A DNA stretch of 64,000 nucleotides from Psychrobacter sp. 72-O-c (GTDB taxonomy: Bacteria > Pseudomonadota > Gammaproteobacteria > Pseudomonadales > Moraxellaceae), in contig NZ_CAJHBI010000013.1 of NCBI RefSeq assembly GCF_904846605.1, forward strand, positions 16,514 through 80,513. Direction: 5' to 3'. How positions within the stretch are numbered: position 1 is the stretch's first letter; each line of letters opens with the position of its first letter. Positions 17,976-27,960 of the stretch are shown in pieces. The position numbers were made by a program, and so were the translations under genes. Under the pieces are notes generated by a model. That model was not told the origin of the DNA. It saw only the letters and a program-made list of their open reading frames with translations, and did no database searches.

Positions 17976-19058
17976 CTAATGAGCAAAAGCCTTATCTGCC
18001 ATTTCATTCGCCATAACTAACGCTTGGTATAAGCTAGTAGCACTGGCGCCGCCGCGACCCGCCAAATCAAGCGCCGTGCCATGATCTACAGACGTTCGAA
18101 TATAAGGCAATCCTAAGGTTAGATTAACCGTATCACCAAAACCATGCGACTTAAGTACCGGCAATCCTTGATCATGATACATCGCAATGACTGCATCACA
18201 ATTCTCCAAATGTCTGGGCGTGAATAGTGTATCAGCGGGCATCGCCTCCGAGATATCTACCCCTGCTGCGATAAATTCTTGTAACACAGGGTTGATAATT
18301 TCAATCTCTTCCGTGCCCAAATGCCCACCCTCGCCAGCATGCGGATTAAGACCACAAACTAAAATGCACGGTTGAGTCAAACCAAATTTTGAGCGCATAT
18401 CATCGAGCACAATTTGTACCGTCTGGCGTACATTATCTGCAGTGATAGCCGCGGGCACATCTTTTAGAGCCAAATGAGTGGTCACTAAGGCGACTTTCAT
18501 GGCTGGGTTGGCCAGCATCATTACTACTTTATCACGGCCACTTTGCTGCATAAAAAATTCCGTATGACCGCTAAACATAGTGCCATCTAACAGCTTGATA
18601 TCGGCATCAATCAGCGCAGATTTTTGTAGTGGTCCGGTTATTATAGCGGCCACAGTGTTATTTGACGCAAGCTGATGGGCGATTTCTAATTGCTGCGCAA
18701 CCATTAGCGCATTATTAATATCAATATGACCAGCGACCACAGGAGCACCACAAGGAATATCAAGTAAAATAAACGCAGGGCTATTATCATCATTAGTGAC
18801 AGCAAACTGCTGTGATATATGCCCTATAAAATCGTCAGCATCTATTTGTGCATCTGCTGTTTGCCAAGATAGTTTGCTCGTTAACACACCAGCGGCGACC
18901 AACTCATCTACTCGCGCTTGCATGGCAGCGGCATCAGCGGTCACCCAAATTGGTCGCGAAAAATCTTGTAACTTACCGGCTTGTGCCAGTAGTAGCACCA
19001 CGTCCATACCGATGCCCGCAGGCTCACCAGTGGTGATAAGAAGAGGTAGTTTTTGCAT
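17976..19058 (-). CDS. pdxA: 4-hydroxythreonine-4-phosphate dehydrogenase
   Basis: PdxA oxidises 4-phosphohydroxy-L-threonine in the DXP-dependent route to pyridoxal 5'-phosphate. Visible metal- and substrate-binding motifs are SGHTEFF, NPHAGEGGHLGTEE and MYHDQGLPVLK. The coding frame can be read from ATG 19079, but ATG 19058 has AAGGA about 10 bases upstream and gives the family-typical start (MQKLPLLITTGEPAGIG), so I use it. That makes 360 residues, slightly longer than E. coli PdxA (329). It is the first gene of the pdxA-rsmA-apaH series and is divergent from dnaB. Confidence 0.94.
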   Translation of the reverse strand: MQKLPLLITTGEPAGIGMDVVLLLAQAGKLQDFSRPIWVTADAAAMQARVDELVAAGVLTSKLSWQTADAQIDADDFIGHISQQFAVTNDDNSPAFILLDIPCGAPVVAGHIDINNALMVAQQLEIAHQLASNNTVAAIITGPLQKSALIDADIKLLDGTMFSGHTEFFMQQSGRDKVVMMLANPAMKVALVTTHLALKDVPAAITADNVRQTVQIVLDDMRSKFGLTQPCILVCGLNPHAGEGGHLGTEEIEIINPVLQEFIAAGVDISEAMPADTLFTPRHLENCDAVIAMYHDQGLPVLKSHGFGDTVNLTLGLPYIRTSVDHGTALDLAGRGGASATSLYQALVMANEMADKAFAH

Positions 19059-19079
19059 AGTCAAACTGTCCTTACTCAT

Positions 19080-19424
19080 ATTATAAATATCAGATTTTAT
19101 TATATTTCTTATTATATTTATGACTTTTTAGTGCATCATTTTATTCGCTATTCATATCTATTAAGAGACTGGCGGATACATAGATAGTTGCTGATAGCGT
19201 CCGAAAAAAGCACATAATGTGTTAAACTTTCGCTTTTGATTGTAGCATTTACTGGCGAGCGATGAAGCCACGTTTTGGTACCTCTATCGTAGAAGTACAG
19301 CTCACTTTCTGTTTATATTTTTAATCATACTATTTTTTTTAGACATACTCTTTTAACTGTTTTATTTTAATGCATTTTTTACAACGACTTCTGAATACCG
19401 ACTTTTTTTAATAATTAGGCACTC
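19080..19424. other. Divergent intergenic region between pdxA and dnaB
   Basis: 345 A+T-rich bases, including T-runs at 19318-19410, which must contain promoters for both directions. No RNA gene, ORF or clear operator was recognised. Confidence 0.5.
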
Positions 19425-20825
19425 ATGGCAGACACCGACAAGACCGACGACTTACTCAATCAGCAACCGCCACACAATATCGATATCGAAAAGGCGTTGC
19501 TGGCTTCTTTGATGAGTATTGAAGAGGCATATGACAAGATTGCCGACATCGTCACCAAAGACGACTTTTATGCGGGGCGGCACCAATATATCTTCGACGC
19601 TATCGCTCATTTGGCGGCAGTTAATGAGCCTTATGATACGGTTATGGTGCATGACTGGTTAGAAGCTCAAAAGCTTCTTAAAAGTGCTGGTGGTGACAGT
19701 TATTTAGCCGATATCTTAAGCCAAAGCCCAGCGACGCTCTTTAACCTAACCGCCTATGCTCAGCGCGTACGTGAACTGTCTACCTTGCGCCAGCTGATTA
19801 CTACGGGCAATGATATGCTCACTTTAGCTTATCATCCCAAAGATCAAACCGTCAGTGATATTTTGGATAATGTGGAAGCCAAAATATTCAGTATCAATGA
19901 GCAGCATAATAAACGCGCTGAGCAGCGTGGGCCGGTTGGCATTACTTCAGTATTGACCAACGTCATCGATAAAATTCAAGAGCTTAAATCAAATCCTGAT
20001 GGCATGATTGGTCTGCAAACCCCATTTGCCGAGCTAAATAATAAAACTCAAGGGCTGCAAGCTGGTGATCTAGTTATTGTCGCCGCTCGTCCTTCTATGG
20101 GTAAGACCACCTTTGCTATGAACTTGGCGGAGGGTATTTTATTCAATGAAGATCTACCAGTGGTGGTGTTTTCTATGGAGATGCCGGCAGAATCAATTGT
20201 TATGCGTTTATTATCATCTTGGGGAGCGATTAATCAAACCCATCTGCGCTCAGGGCAAATGAACGAAGATGAATGGGCAAAAATGATGAATGCTATTCAA
20301 CACCTGCAATCAAAGCATTTATATATCGATGACAGTACTGCCCTACCGCCATCAGAGCTGCGTTCTCGCTGCCGCCGTATCGCCAAAAATCATGATGGAA
20401 AGTTGGGTGCTATCATCGTCGATTATCTACAATTAATGAAAGTCCCTGGTCTTGATACCAACCGGGTTGGAGAAATCTCTGAGATCTCTCGTAGTCTAAA
20501 GGCGTTAGCACGTGAACTTGAATGTCCAGTCATTGCCCTATCACAGCTGAACCGTAGTCTAGAAAACCGCCCAAATAAGCGCCCGATTATGTCAGATTTA
20601 CGTGAGTCTGGCGCTATTGAACAGGATGCCGATTTGATTATGTTTATCTATCGCGACGAGGTTTATAATGAAAACTCAGACCACAAAGGCGTGGCTGAGA
20701 TTATTATCGGTAAGCAACGTAACGGTCCTATCGGAACATTACGCTTGGGTTTTGAGGGGCAGTTTACCCGCTTTATTAACCTCACGCCTGAATACTATCA
20801 AGGCGTTACCTTTGATGATGAATAG
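19425..20825 (+). CDS. dnaB: Replicative DNA helicase DnaB
   Basis: DnaB is the hexameric helicase that unwinds DNA at the replication fork. The 466 residues show an N-terminal DnaG-interacting domain (about 15-115), a linker, and a RecA-like motor with Walker A ARPSMGKTTF (Lys 227), a Walker B region ending IIVDYLQLM, ALSQLNRSLE and the family-typical DLRESGAIEQDADLI. No intein or insertion is present. It is followed 134 bases later by alr on the same strand, a neighbourhood (dnaB-alr) widely conserved in gammaproteobacteria. Confidence 0.97.
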   Translation: MADTDKTDDLLNQQPPHNIDIEKALLASLMSIEEAYDKIADIVTKDDFYAGRHQYIFDAIAHLAAVNEPYDTVMVHDWLEAQKLLKSAGGDSYLADILSQSPATLFNLTAYAQRVRELSTLRQLITTGNDMLTLAYHPKDQTVSDILDNVEAKIFSINEQHNKRAEQRGPVGITSVLTNVIDKIQELKSNPDGMIGLQTPFAELNNKTQGLQAGDLVIVAARPSMGKTTFAMNLAEGILFNEDLPVVVFSMEMPAESIVMRLLSSWGAINQTHLRSGQMNEDEWAKMMNAIQHLQSKHLYIDDSTALPPSELRSRCRRIAKNHDGKLGAIIVDYLQLMKVPGLDTNRVGEISEISRSLKALARELECPVIALSQLNRSLENRPNKRPIMSDLRESGAIEQDADLIMFIYRDEVYNENSDHKGVAEIIIGKQRNGPIGTLRLGFEGQFTRFINLTPEYYQGVTFDDE

Positions 20826-20959
20826 TGCGCGAGCGTGCTTAATATTTAAAAAAATAATTAACTTTTAACGATAAATTGCTACTGATAACAAACGGCTATT
20901 AATAACAATAGCTTTGGCTGGTCAGTAGCTTTAAAACTCTGCTAATAAAGAAGCTGACT

Positions 20960-22084
20960 ATGCGCACCGCCACTATCACTATTAACCCCAATGCCCTTAC
21001 CCACAACCTGATGCAAGTCAAAAAAATTGCGCCTACTGCTAAAATTTTAGCCATGGTAAAAGCCAACGCGTATGGTCATGGAGTCGCTATGGTCTTGCCA
21101 GCTCTACAGCAGGCAGACGGTATCGGCGTGGCAACTTTTGATGAGGCGCTAGAAGCACGGCAGCTAGGATGGGATAAAACGATTGGCCTAGTTGAAGGGG
21201 TTTTTAGTGCCAATGAATGGCAGCAAGCCATTGATCAGTCATTCAGCTGTGTCATTCATCATCGTCCGCAGCTAGATTGGGCGTTAGAGAATGTACCGTC
21301 AGCTAATAGCCCAACACGGCTAGTATGGCTTAAATATAATACCGGCATGAATCGTTTGGGTTTCAATGATGAGAACGTCATTCAGGCAGCAAATCAACTT
21401 CATGATGCTGGCTACCAACTGATTCTTACCACTCATTTTGCCAATGCAGATGATCACGACCATCCGTTAAATGCTATCCAAATACAGCGCTTCGCTGACA
21501 TGCTCACTGTCCTAAGAGATAATGTCAGTCAAGATATTAGAGGATCACTATGTAATTCAGCAGGATTGGTGAATTTTACCGATAGTCACTACGATTGGGT
21601 ACGTCCAGGCATCATGTTATATGGTAGCTCGCCGGTCAATAATAAGTCTGCTTACGATTTAAATTTACAGCCTGCGATGGACTTTAGCGCGCAAATTATG
21701 GCCTTTCAAACGGTTAAAGCTAGCGACGCTATTGGCTATGGTAGCCGCTGGATTGCACAACAAGATACCAGAACGGCATTGATCAGTATAGGTTATGGTG
21801 ACGGTTATCCGCGTGTGATCAATGACGATTCTTATGTCTCTGTCATCGATGCCAATACTGATGATGGTACTACCCAAAGCTATCCCTGTCCGGTTCGTGG
21901 TCGAGTCGCAATGGATATGATTGTTATAGACATCAGTGCAGTACCTGAAAATATTGCTCTAAATAGTAAGGTGGTGCTTTGGGGCAGCGCGCCTCATGTT
22001 GATGAAGTGGCCGCTCATGCTGGTACTATTGGCTATGAGCTTCTGTGTCGCCTTAGCTCACGTCCAGAGCGCAAACAAGTTTAA
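20960..22084 (+). CDS. alr: Alanine racemase
   Basis: A PLP enzyme converting L- to D-alanine for peptidoglycan. The PLP-binding Lys 34 is in AMVKANAYGHG, and the second catalytic residue, Tyr 260, is in IGYGSRW; RPGIMLYG and ISIGYGDGYPR are also canonical. At 374 residues it is the usual size. It follows dnaB in the same direction. I see no second alr-like gene in the window, so this could be either the housekeeping or the catabolic type; position next to dnaB favours the housekeeping one. Confidence 0.96.
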   Translation: MRTATITINPNALTHNLMQVKKIAPTAKILAMVKANAYGHGVAMVLPALQQADGIGVATFDEALEARQLGWDKTIGLVEGVFSANEWQQAIDQSFSCVIHHRPQLDWALENVPSANSPTRLVWLKYNTGMNRLGFNDENVIQAANQLHDAGYQLILTTHFANADDHDHPLNAIQIQRFADMLTVLRDNVSQDIRGSLCNSAGLVNFTDSHYDWVRPGIMLYGSSPVNNKSAYDLNLQPAMDFSAQIMAFQTVKASDAIGYGSRWIAQQDTRTALISIGYGDGYPRVINDDSYVSVIDANTDDGTTQSYPCPVRGRVAMDMIVIDISAVPENIALNSKVVLWGSAPHVDEVAAHAGTIGYELLCRLSSRPERKQV

Positions 22085-22267
22085 CTAATTTATCCAAATA
22101 ACGAAGTCCTAGTACTCACTCCTCATGTCAAAATTGGACGTTTACATTGGAAGTAATTACGCTATACTAAAAGTTTGTTGTCACCACGGCATAGCTACTC
22201 GCTGATCGCCATTGACGGCTGATAACGTATCATTTTTCATTGACTGTGATCGACTGCTAGGACTGCT

Positions 22268-23191
22268 ATGAGTTTGCGCCATTTTTTGACCTTATCTGAT
22301 TTAACCAAACAAGAACTAGAAGCTCTTATCAAACGCGCAAGTGAATTGCGTAAGATGCAGCATGCTGGCGAAATTTATCAGCCCTTTGTTGGCCGTACGC
22401 TGGGTATGATTTTTGAAAAATCATCTACCCGTACACGCATATCGTTTGAGACCGGTATGGGTCAGTTCGGCGGCAGTGCTATTTTTCTATCGCCAAATGA
22501 CACCCAGCTGGGTCGCGGTGAGCCTTTAGAGGACTCAGCACGCGTGATATCGAGCATGGTTGACATTATTATGATTCGTACCTTTGGGCACGAAAAAGTT
22601 GAAACCTTTGCTGAGTATTCCAGTGTGCCGATTATCAATGCGCTAACCGACGACTACCATCCTTGCCAGCTGCTTGCTGATATGCAAACCTACTACGAGC
22701 ATCGCGGTAGTATCGAAAATAAAATCGTCACTTGGGTCGGTGATGGTAATAATATGTGCTCATCGTTTATGCAAGCAGCGCATCAGTTTGGCTTTGAGCT
22801 GCGCGTAGCGGCACCCTATGGTTTCGAGCCAGACCCTGCGCTTATGGAGCGTTTCTCGCACTGTGTCAGCTTAGTCGAAAACGTACAAGATGCAGCCAAA
22901 GACTCCAACTTGATTGTCACAGACGTGTGGGCAAGTATGGGACAAGAGTCAGAACAAAGCACCCGTGCACGCCGTTTCGCGCCTTATCAAGTCACGCCGT
23001 CACTGTTAGATAAAGCAGATCCGGAAGTGGTCTTTATGCACTGCTTGCCTGCGCACCGCGGAGAGGAAATTTCTCACGATATGCTCGATGACCCACGTTC
23101 TGTAGTCTGGGATGAGGCAGAAAACCGCTTACATGCACAAAAGGCACTAATGGAATTTTTATTAAAAGACAAGATTAAGTTGCCTGCATAG
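22268..23191 (+). CDS. argF: Ornithine carbamoyltransferase
   Basis: It joins carbamoyl phosphate and ornithine to make citrulline in arginine synthesis. The carbamoyl-phosphate loop STRTR is at residues 53-57, FGHE and HPCQLLAD follow, and the ornithine-site HCLPAHRG is at 258-265. At 307 residues it matches the anabolic ArgF of Pseudomonas and Acinetobacter rather than the longer E. coli type. It is a single gene closed by a very strong terminator; I saw no clear arginine-repressor box upstream. Confidence 0.96.
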   Translation: MSLRHFLTLSDLTKQELEALIKRASELRKMQHAGEIYQPFVGRTLGMIFEKSSTRTRISFETGMGQFGGSAIFLSPNDTQLGRGEPLEDSARVISSMVDIIMIRTFGHEKVETFAEYSSVPIINALTDDYHPCQLLADMQTYYEHRGSIENKIVTWVGDGNNMCSSFMQAAHQFGFELRVAAPYGFEPDPALMERFSHCVSLVENVQDAAKDSNLIVTDVWASMGQESEQSTRARRFAPYQVTPSLLDKADPEVVFMHCLPAHRGEEISHDMLDDPRSVVWDEAENRLHAQKALMEFLLKDKIKLPA

Positions 23192-23280
23192 TTCCGTATC
23201 TATTTTATTTGAAGTTTATTATGGGCAAAAGTTATTTTAAGAGAGTTGTTTAAAGATAGTATTGTAAAAATTGACACCAT

Positions 23281-23317
23281 AAAAAAGGCAGATTACCATT
23301 TGTAATCTGCCTTTTTT
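23281..23317. terminator. Bidirectional terminator between argF and rpiA
   Basis: A perfect 16-bp inverted repeat, AAAAAAGGCAGATTAC with its complement, around the loop CATTT. It ends in a T-run on both strands and lies between convergent genes. Confidence 0.92.
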
Positions 23318-23356
23318 ACTATACAAAAACCGTCACGCTAAAATATCAAATTAATC

Positions 23357-24016
23357 TTAACGCGTTAAGGTTTCTACCCCATCACTACCTGCCTTTAACA
23401 CAATATCGGCTTGATTGGCGGCAAAAATACCATTACATACTACCCCCACGATATTATTCAATTGCTGTTCAAGCTCAAGCGGATTGCTGACGTCTAAATC
23501 GTAAGTATCTAAAATAACATTGCCATAATCGGTGACAAAATCTTCACGATATACGGGCTCACCGCCGAGCTGCGCCAACTGCCGTGCCACATAAGAGCGC
23601 GCTTGTGGTAACACCTCAATCGGTACAGGGAACTCGCGCCCAAGAAACTCAACTATTTTACTGTCATCGACCATACATATAAATTTATTAGACGCGGCTG
23701 CAACAATTTTTTCGCGAGTGAGTGCCCCGCCACCACCTTTAATTAATTGCAAATGCTCATTTACTTCATCTGCACCATCTATATAAACATCCAGCGTACC
23801 AGCAAAGTTTAAATCGACGATTTCGATACCGAGTGCACGAAGTTTATCTTCTGTAACCTGCGAGCTGGCAACCGCACCGGCAAGTCTAAATTTTGGCAAT
23901 AACTCAATCAGACAATTTACAGTACTGCCCGTCCCTACACCGAGTATCATATCGTCTTCGATATAGCGTAGAGCAGCCTTGGCAGCGGCTTGCTTTTGTG
24001 CGTGCTGATCACTCAT
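23357..24016 (-). CDS. rpiA: Ribose-5-phosphate isomerase A
   Basis: RpiA interconverts ribose-5-phosphate and ribulose-5-phosphate in the pentose phosphate pathway. Motifs are [17 protein letters not shown] and [12 protein letters not shown] with the catalytic residues. Of two adjacent ATG codons (24019 and 24016) the second lies 6 bases after AAGGA and gives about 219 residues, exactly the E. coli length; an upstream in-frame ATG at 24073 would add a hydrophobic stretch not found in the family and is unlikely. Convergent with argF and divergent from ilvA. Confidence 0.95.
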   Translation of the reverse strand: MSDQHAQKQAAAKAALRYIEDDMILGVGTGSTVNCLIELLPKFRLAGAVASSQVTEDKLRALGIEIVDLNFAGTLDVYIDGADEVNEHLQLIKGGGGALTREKIVAAASNKFICMVDDSKIVEFLGREFPVPIEVLPQARSYVARQLAQLGGEPVYREDFVTDYGNVILDTYDLDVSNPLELEQQLNNIVGVVCNGIFAANQADIVLKAGSDGVETLTR

Positions 24017-24313
24017 CATAAATCCTTGGCAAGACAAACTTATCAATATAAAAGAGGTAAAATGCGCGGTCATTATAACTGATGCCTATAACAGATGTCA
24101 GCCTGCCACCAATTTTAATTTGGCCATTATTTTGTTCATTTTTAGGATGCATTTTTCGTTATAAAGGCTTTAATTAAATCACAACCACCGTGAACACGAC
24201 CACGGAAATTGCAATTGCGCCTTGCAAGATGACAAAAATCAGCATAGGCTAATCTATTTCGTTTTTATCTTCATTCATCATCTATTTATTCATCACCTAG
24301 ATTAGGAGTCGTT

Positions 24314-25867
24314 ATGCTGTCACATTGGGTACGAGCCATCTTGCAAGCCACCGTCTATGACGTTGCTATTCAAACCCCACTTGAGCCTGCACCCAAGCTG
24401 ACCCAGCGTTTTGCTAATGACATTCGTTTTAAACGCGAAGACTTACAACCCGTTTTTTCCTTTAAATTGCGCGGGGCCTATAACCGTATCAGCCAATTGA
24501 GCGACGAGCAAAAGTCTCACGGTGTTATCTGCGCTTCAGCCGGTAATCATGCTCAAGGTGTTGCTTATTCAGCACGAAAATTGTCGCTAAAGAATATTAT
24601 CGTTATGCCCACCACCACCCCTGACATTAAGGTCGATGCGGTCAAAGCGTTGGGTGGCAATGTTGACCTACAGGGTGATAGTTTCGATCAAGCCAACCGT
24701 TATGCCATTGAGCTTGCTGAGCGTGAAGGCTTAACGTTTATACCGCCATACGATGACGAGCTGGTCATTGCCGGTCAAGGCACCATTGGTCTTGAGCTGA
24801 CCCAGCAATGGCGCAATATGGACTATGTCTTCGTTGCTGTAGGTGGCGGTGGCCTTATCTCAGGTATTGCGGCATTCCTAGGCGAAGTGGCTCCACACGT
24901 TAAAGTTATCGCGGTAGAAGCAGAACAATCTGCTTGCCTACAGGCGGCACTTAAAGCTGGCGAGCGCGTAAAACTCGAACAAGTTGGCTTATTCGTTGAT
25001 GGCGTAGCAGTGGCACAAATTGGCGAGCTGCCGTTTGAGGTGATTCGCACCCAAAAAAGTGATAACTCAGGACCGATTGTTGAACCTGAAGTAGTAACTT
25101 GTAGCAACGATGAAGTCTGCGCCGCTATCAAAGATATTTTTGAAGAAAATCGTAGCATCGTTGAGCCTGCTGGCGCGTTATCAGTCGCTGGTATGAAAAA
25201 ATATATCAAGGCTAATAACATACAAGATAAGAACTGTGTGGGTATTATCTGTGGCGCGAACATGAACTTTGACCGCTTACGTTATATCGCTGAGCGTACT
25301 GAGATTGGTGAGAAAAAAGAAGCGATCTTTGCCGTGACTATCCCTGAGAAAACGGGTGCCTTCTTAAACTTCTGCCGCAGTCTACATGGTCGTAATATCA
25401 CTGAATTTAACTACCGTGCGGACAATCAACTATCACCAGACTCTATGGAACCTGCTGCGATATTTGTCGGTATTGGGCTAAAAGAAGGTGATAAAGAGCG
25501 CCAGACTATCAGCGACCAATTGGCAGCTGATGGCTACGCGGCACACGATTTAACGGATGATGATATCGCTAAGTCGCATATTCGCCATCTGATTGGCGGT
25601 CATGCCCATGTAGAAAATGAGCAGTTATTAAAGATCACCTTTCCTGAACGCCCTGGTGCGCTGTTAACTTTCCTAGAAAAATTAGGCGACGATTTTAATA
25701 TCACTTTATTCCATTATCGCAATCATGGTGCCGCTGAAGGTCGCGTTTTGGTTGGCTTGCAAGCGTCTGAGAGTAACTCGCGCTTGCTACAAGATGCCCT
25801 ACTCGATATCGGCTATGACTGTGCTACGGTCAATGACAATATTGGCTATCAGCTGTTTTTGAAATAG
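24314..25867 (+). CDS. ilvA: Threonine ammonia-lyase, biosynthetic
   Basis: IlvA deaminates threonine to 2-oxobutanoate, the first step of isoleucine synthesis. The PLP Lys 51 is in FSFKLRGAYNR, and the glycine loop is VGGGGLISG near residue 175. Two ACT-like regulatory domains (about residues 330-415 and 425-515; the second begins LLKITFPERPGALLTF) mark the feedback-regulated long form (517 residues) rather than the catabolic TdcB. ATG 24314 has a modest upstream AGGAG. The 240-base leader shows no obvious attenuator peptide rich in Ile or Thr. Confidence 0.95.
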   Translation: MLSHWVRAILQATVYDVAIQTPLEPAPKLTQRFANDIRFKREDLQPVFSFKLRGAYNRISQLSDEQKSHGVICASAGNHAQGVAYSARKLSLKNIIVMPTTTPDIKVDAVKALGGNVDLQGDSFDQANRYAIELAEREGLTFIPPYDDELVIAGQGTIGLELTQQWRNMDYVFVAVGGGGLISGIAAFLGEVAPHVKVIAVEAEQSACLQAALKAGERVKLEQVGLFVDGVAVAQIGELPFEVIRTQKSDNSGPIVEPEVVTCSNDEVCAAIKDIFEENRSIVEPAGALSVAGMKKYIKANNIQDKNCVGIICGANMNFDRLRYIAERTEIGEKKEAIFAVTIPEKTGAFLNFCRSLHGRNITEFNYRADNQLSPDSMEPAAIFVGIGLKEGDKERQTISDQLAADGYAAHDLTDDDIAKSHIRHLIGGHAHVENEQLLKITFPERPGALLTFLEKLGDDFNITLFHYRNHGAAEGRVLVGLQASESNSRLLQDALLDIGYDCATVNDNIGYQLFLK

Positions 25868-25871
25868 TATA

Positions 25872-25906
25872 AAACAGGCATGAATTATAGCGTGTCATGC
25901 CTGTTT
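25872..25906 (+). terminator. Hairpin after ilvA
   Basis: AAACAGGCATGA pairs perfectly with TCATGCCTGTTT (12 bp) around an 11-base loop. The following T-run is short (TTTCTAACT), so termination may be partial. Confidence 0.65.
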
Positions 25907-25956
25907 CTAACTAATGGCAATTCTTAATTGATAACGGTCATTAATTCATAGCAGCT

Positions 25957-26361
25957 ATGAATAGGTATCAAGCGATCATGAAAAAGATATTGATTATCGT
26001 GGTTTTAGTCATTCTAGCGTTTTACGGCTATAAACTTCTTCAACCTAAAAATACCACGACCAATTTTACAACTGATGCTTCTACTGTTCCTGCCCTCACG
26101 TCTACTGACTTTGATGATATACCGCCGACGTACGTTGACTCAGAGCCAACTTCAGCATCGGACCCAGCACTGAATTCAGTAGTCAATTCACAACCTGCTC
26201 CGCCAGTAGTAGCAACGCCAAACTTTTCTTGTGACGGCAGACAGCATTGCTCACAAATGAAGTCATGTGAAGAAGCGACTTACTTTATACAATATTGTCC
26301 TAATACAAAAATGGATGGCAATAACGATGGTATCCCCTGTGAACAACAGTGGTGTCATTAA
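25957..26361 (+). CDS. Small membrane-anchored Excalibur-domain protein
   Basis: 134 residues with one N-terminal hydrophobic segment (ILIIVVLVILAFYGY), a polar Ser/Pro/Thr-rich linker, and a C-terminal Cys-rich domain of about 45 residues. The latter contains CDGRQHC, CEEA and DGNNDGIPCE, which matches the Excalibur calcium-binding domain (DxDxDGxxCE). A Ca-binding periplasmic domain on a membrane anchor is the likely layout. ATG 25978 (MKKILIIVV) may be the true start, but neither ATG has a good ribosome-binding site. Function is unknown; the domain is often found with secreted nucleases or cold-shock modules. Confidence 0.75.
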   Translation: MNRYQAIMKKILIIVVLVILAFYGYKLLQPKNTTTNFTTDASTVPALTSTDFDDIPPTYVDSEPTSASDPALNSVVNSQPAPPVVATPNFSCDGRQHCSQMKSCEEATYFIQYCPNTKMDGNNDGIPCEQQWCH

Positions 26362-26446
26362 CTTTAAAAACTATCTTTGTTAAAGTAACCCATCATTTTT
26401 GTGATGGTTCACTGACTACTACTGAAAGTATAAGGTTGAGAGTACC

Positions 26447-27097
26447 ATGCACGTCCCTACAAACTTTTCTGAAAATAACTTTGACAGTATTATTGATTTT
26501 ATAGCAGCCAATCCTTTAGCGACATTGGTCGCTCAAACCAGCGATGGTATTGAAGCCTGCCATATACCTTTATTTTGGCACAATGATCATTCTCAGTACG
26601 GTAAGCTTTATGGTCACTTTGCTCGGAAAAATATAATTTATCAGAATGCTCTAGCGTCTACATCGTGGTTAATCATTTTTCAAGACTCAGGACACTACAT
26701 CAGCCCTAATTGGTATCCGACCAAAGCTAAAACGCATAAAGAAGTGCCTACCTGGAACTATCAAAGTATACATATACAAGCAGACATTAATTTGATTGAA
26801 GATACTGATAGACTGAAGTGGGTGTTAGGAAAAATGACCTCACAGCAGGAAACTATATCAGATAGTCCTTGGTCATTAGAAGATGCGCCAGCTGCCTATA
26901 TTGATACTATGTGTCGCGCTATTATTGGGTTTGAGCTAACCATAGAAGCTGTACAGGCTCAGTTTAAACTGAGTCAGGGCAAAGTTGAAGAAAATATAGC
27001 AGGTGTCATCAATGGGCTAAACGAGTTAAATACTGAACACGCGGCTACTATGGCTCATAAAGTTGTAAAGCAAAACGGCTACCATAGTAGGCGTTAG
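26447..27097 (+). CDS. FMN-binding PaiB-like protein
   Basis: 216 residues matching the PaiB / FMN_bind_2 family: N-terminal MHVPTNF, then ATLVAQTSDGIEACHIPL, LYGHFARKN, a HYISPNWYPTK segment and PTWNYQSIHIQ, which form the split-barrel flavin-binding fold. In Bacillus PaiB is described as a negative regulator linked to a polyamine acetyltransferase, but no paiA-like gene is next to this one. A small flavin-dependent or haem-related activity is equally possible. Confidence 0.85.
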   Translation: MHVPTNFSENNFDSIIDFIAANPLATLVAQTSDGIEACHIPLFWHNDHSQYGKLYGHFARKNIIYQNALASTSWLIIFQDSGHYISPNWYPTKAKTHKEVPTWNYQSIHIQADINLIEDTDRLKWVLGKMTSQQETISDSPWSLEDAPAAYIDTMCRAIIGFELTIEAVQAQFKLSQGKVEENIAGVINGLNELNTEHAATMAHKVVKQNGYHSRR

Positions 27098-27263
27098 TTT
27101 TATATTGATAATACTAAAGCACTTTAATACAAAGCACTTTTATATAAAACCACTTGAATATAAGAATCCTACAACCATTTAGCACTAATAGTATTTACTT
27201 AGCACTTATTATTCTTACTTAGTTTTCGAGTGTCTTATTCCATATGTATTCAAAGGGATCACC

Positions 27264-27686
27264 ATGAAAAACAACCTTGATAATACAAACCAAGCTTTAA
27301 TTAAAATCCGCCTTGATAAATGGCTGTGGGCAGCACGCTTTTATCGGACGCGCACCCTTGCCAAACAAGCCATTGAGAGCGGGCGGGTTCATTATGGCGG
27401 TAGCCGTGTGAAGACTAGTAAAGAGATAGCGGTTGGAGATGAATTAACGATTCGTCAAGGTTCCGCAACCGCGATGACCGAAAAAACAGTAACCGTGGAA
27501 GCATTAACGGCTCAGCGAGGCAATGCCACTGCCGCCCAAGTCTTGTATTCAGAAACTGAAGAAAGCGAAGAGCGCCGTGCCTATTATGCTGAGCAGCGTA
27601 AGTTAGCCAATCTTGCACGCCCTGATAATAAGCCTAGTAAGAAAGAGCGCCGTGACTTGCAGCGCTTTAAAAAAAATCAAGACTAA
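27264..27686 (+). CDS. hslR: Heat-shock protein Hsp15 (S4 RNA-binding domain)
   Basis: Hsp15 binds 50S subunits that carry a stalled nascent chain and helps to recycle them. The S4 domain at about residues 12-75 reads IRLDKWLWAARFYRTR and ESGRVHYGG. The C-terminal tail is charged and Lys/Arg-rich, as in the family. At 140 residues it is close to the E. coli protein (133). ATG 27264 has AAAGGG 8 bases upstream. Expressed alone as far as the gaps suggest. Confidence 0.92.
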   Translation: MKNNLDNTNQALIKIRLDKWLWAARFYRTRTLAKQAIESGRVHYGGSRVKTSKEIAVGDELTIRQGSATAMTEKTVTVEALTAQRGNATAAQVLYSETEESEERRAYYAEQRKLANLARPDNKPSKKERRDLQRFKKNQD

Positions 27687-27772
27687 CCATCAGGGCTAAC
27701 CATTAGAACTAAAAGAACGCTAAATAATTACCTACGCGTTACGTAAACGTTAGTATCAACGGTAACCTATTA

Positions 27773-27786
27773 TATCTGCGCAGATA
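27773..27786. promoter_or_regulatory. Perfect 14-bp palindrome, possible operator
   Basis: TATCTGCGCAGATA is a perfect inverted repeat in the gap before the tyrosine phosphatase gene. A second small palindrome, TTACGTAA, lies about 30 bases upstream. Whether a regulator binds is unknown. Confidence 0.3.
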
Positions 27787-27960
27787 GTATCAGCACAGAT
27801 TCGACGAATGACCCTAATGTTTAGCTTAGACTCTTGCCATTCAGGGCATTAACCGTTACGCTGAGAGCTAATTTGTTTAACCATTTACATGCTAATAAGC
27901 CGCATTATTAATGTTGGTTTCTTATAGCGTGTTTTTTTTATTGTCATAGAAGGTCATACT

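Noticed and set aside
24019..24073. Longer start of rpiA
   Set aside because: It would add a hydrophobic stretch absent in the family; AAGGA fits the ATG at 24016.
24823..25263. 146-residue frame on the minus strand inside ilvA
   Set aside because: It is antisense to a well-conserved gene and its composition (Ser/Thr/Pro/Cys-rich) is typical of a shadow frame.
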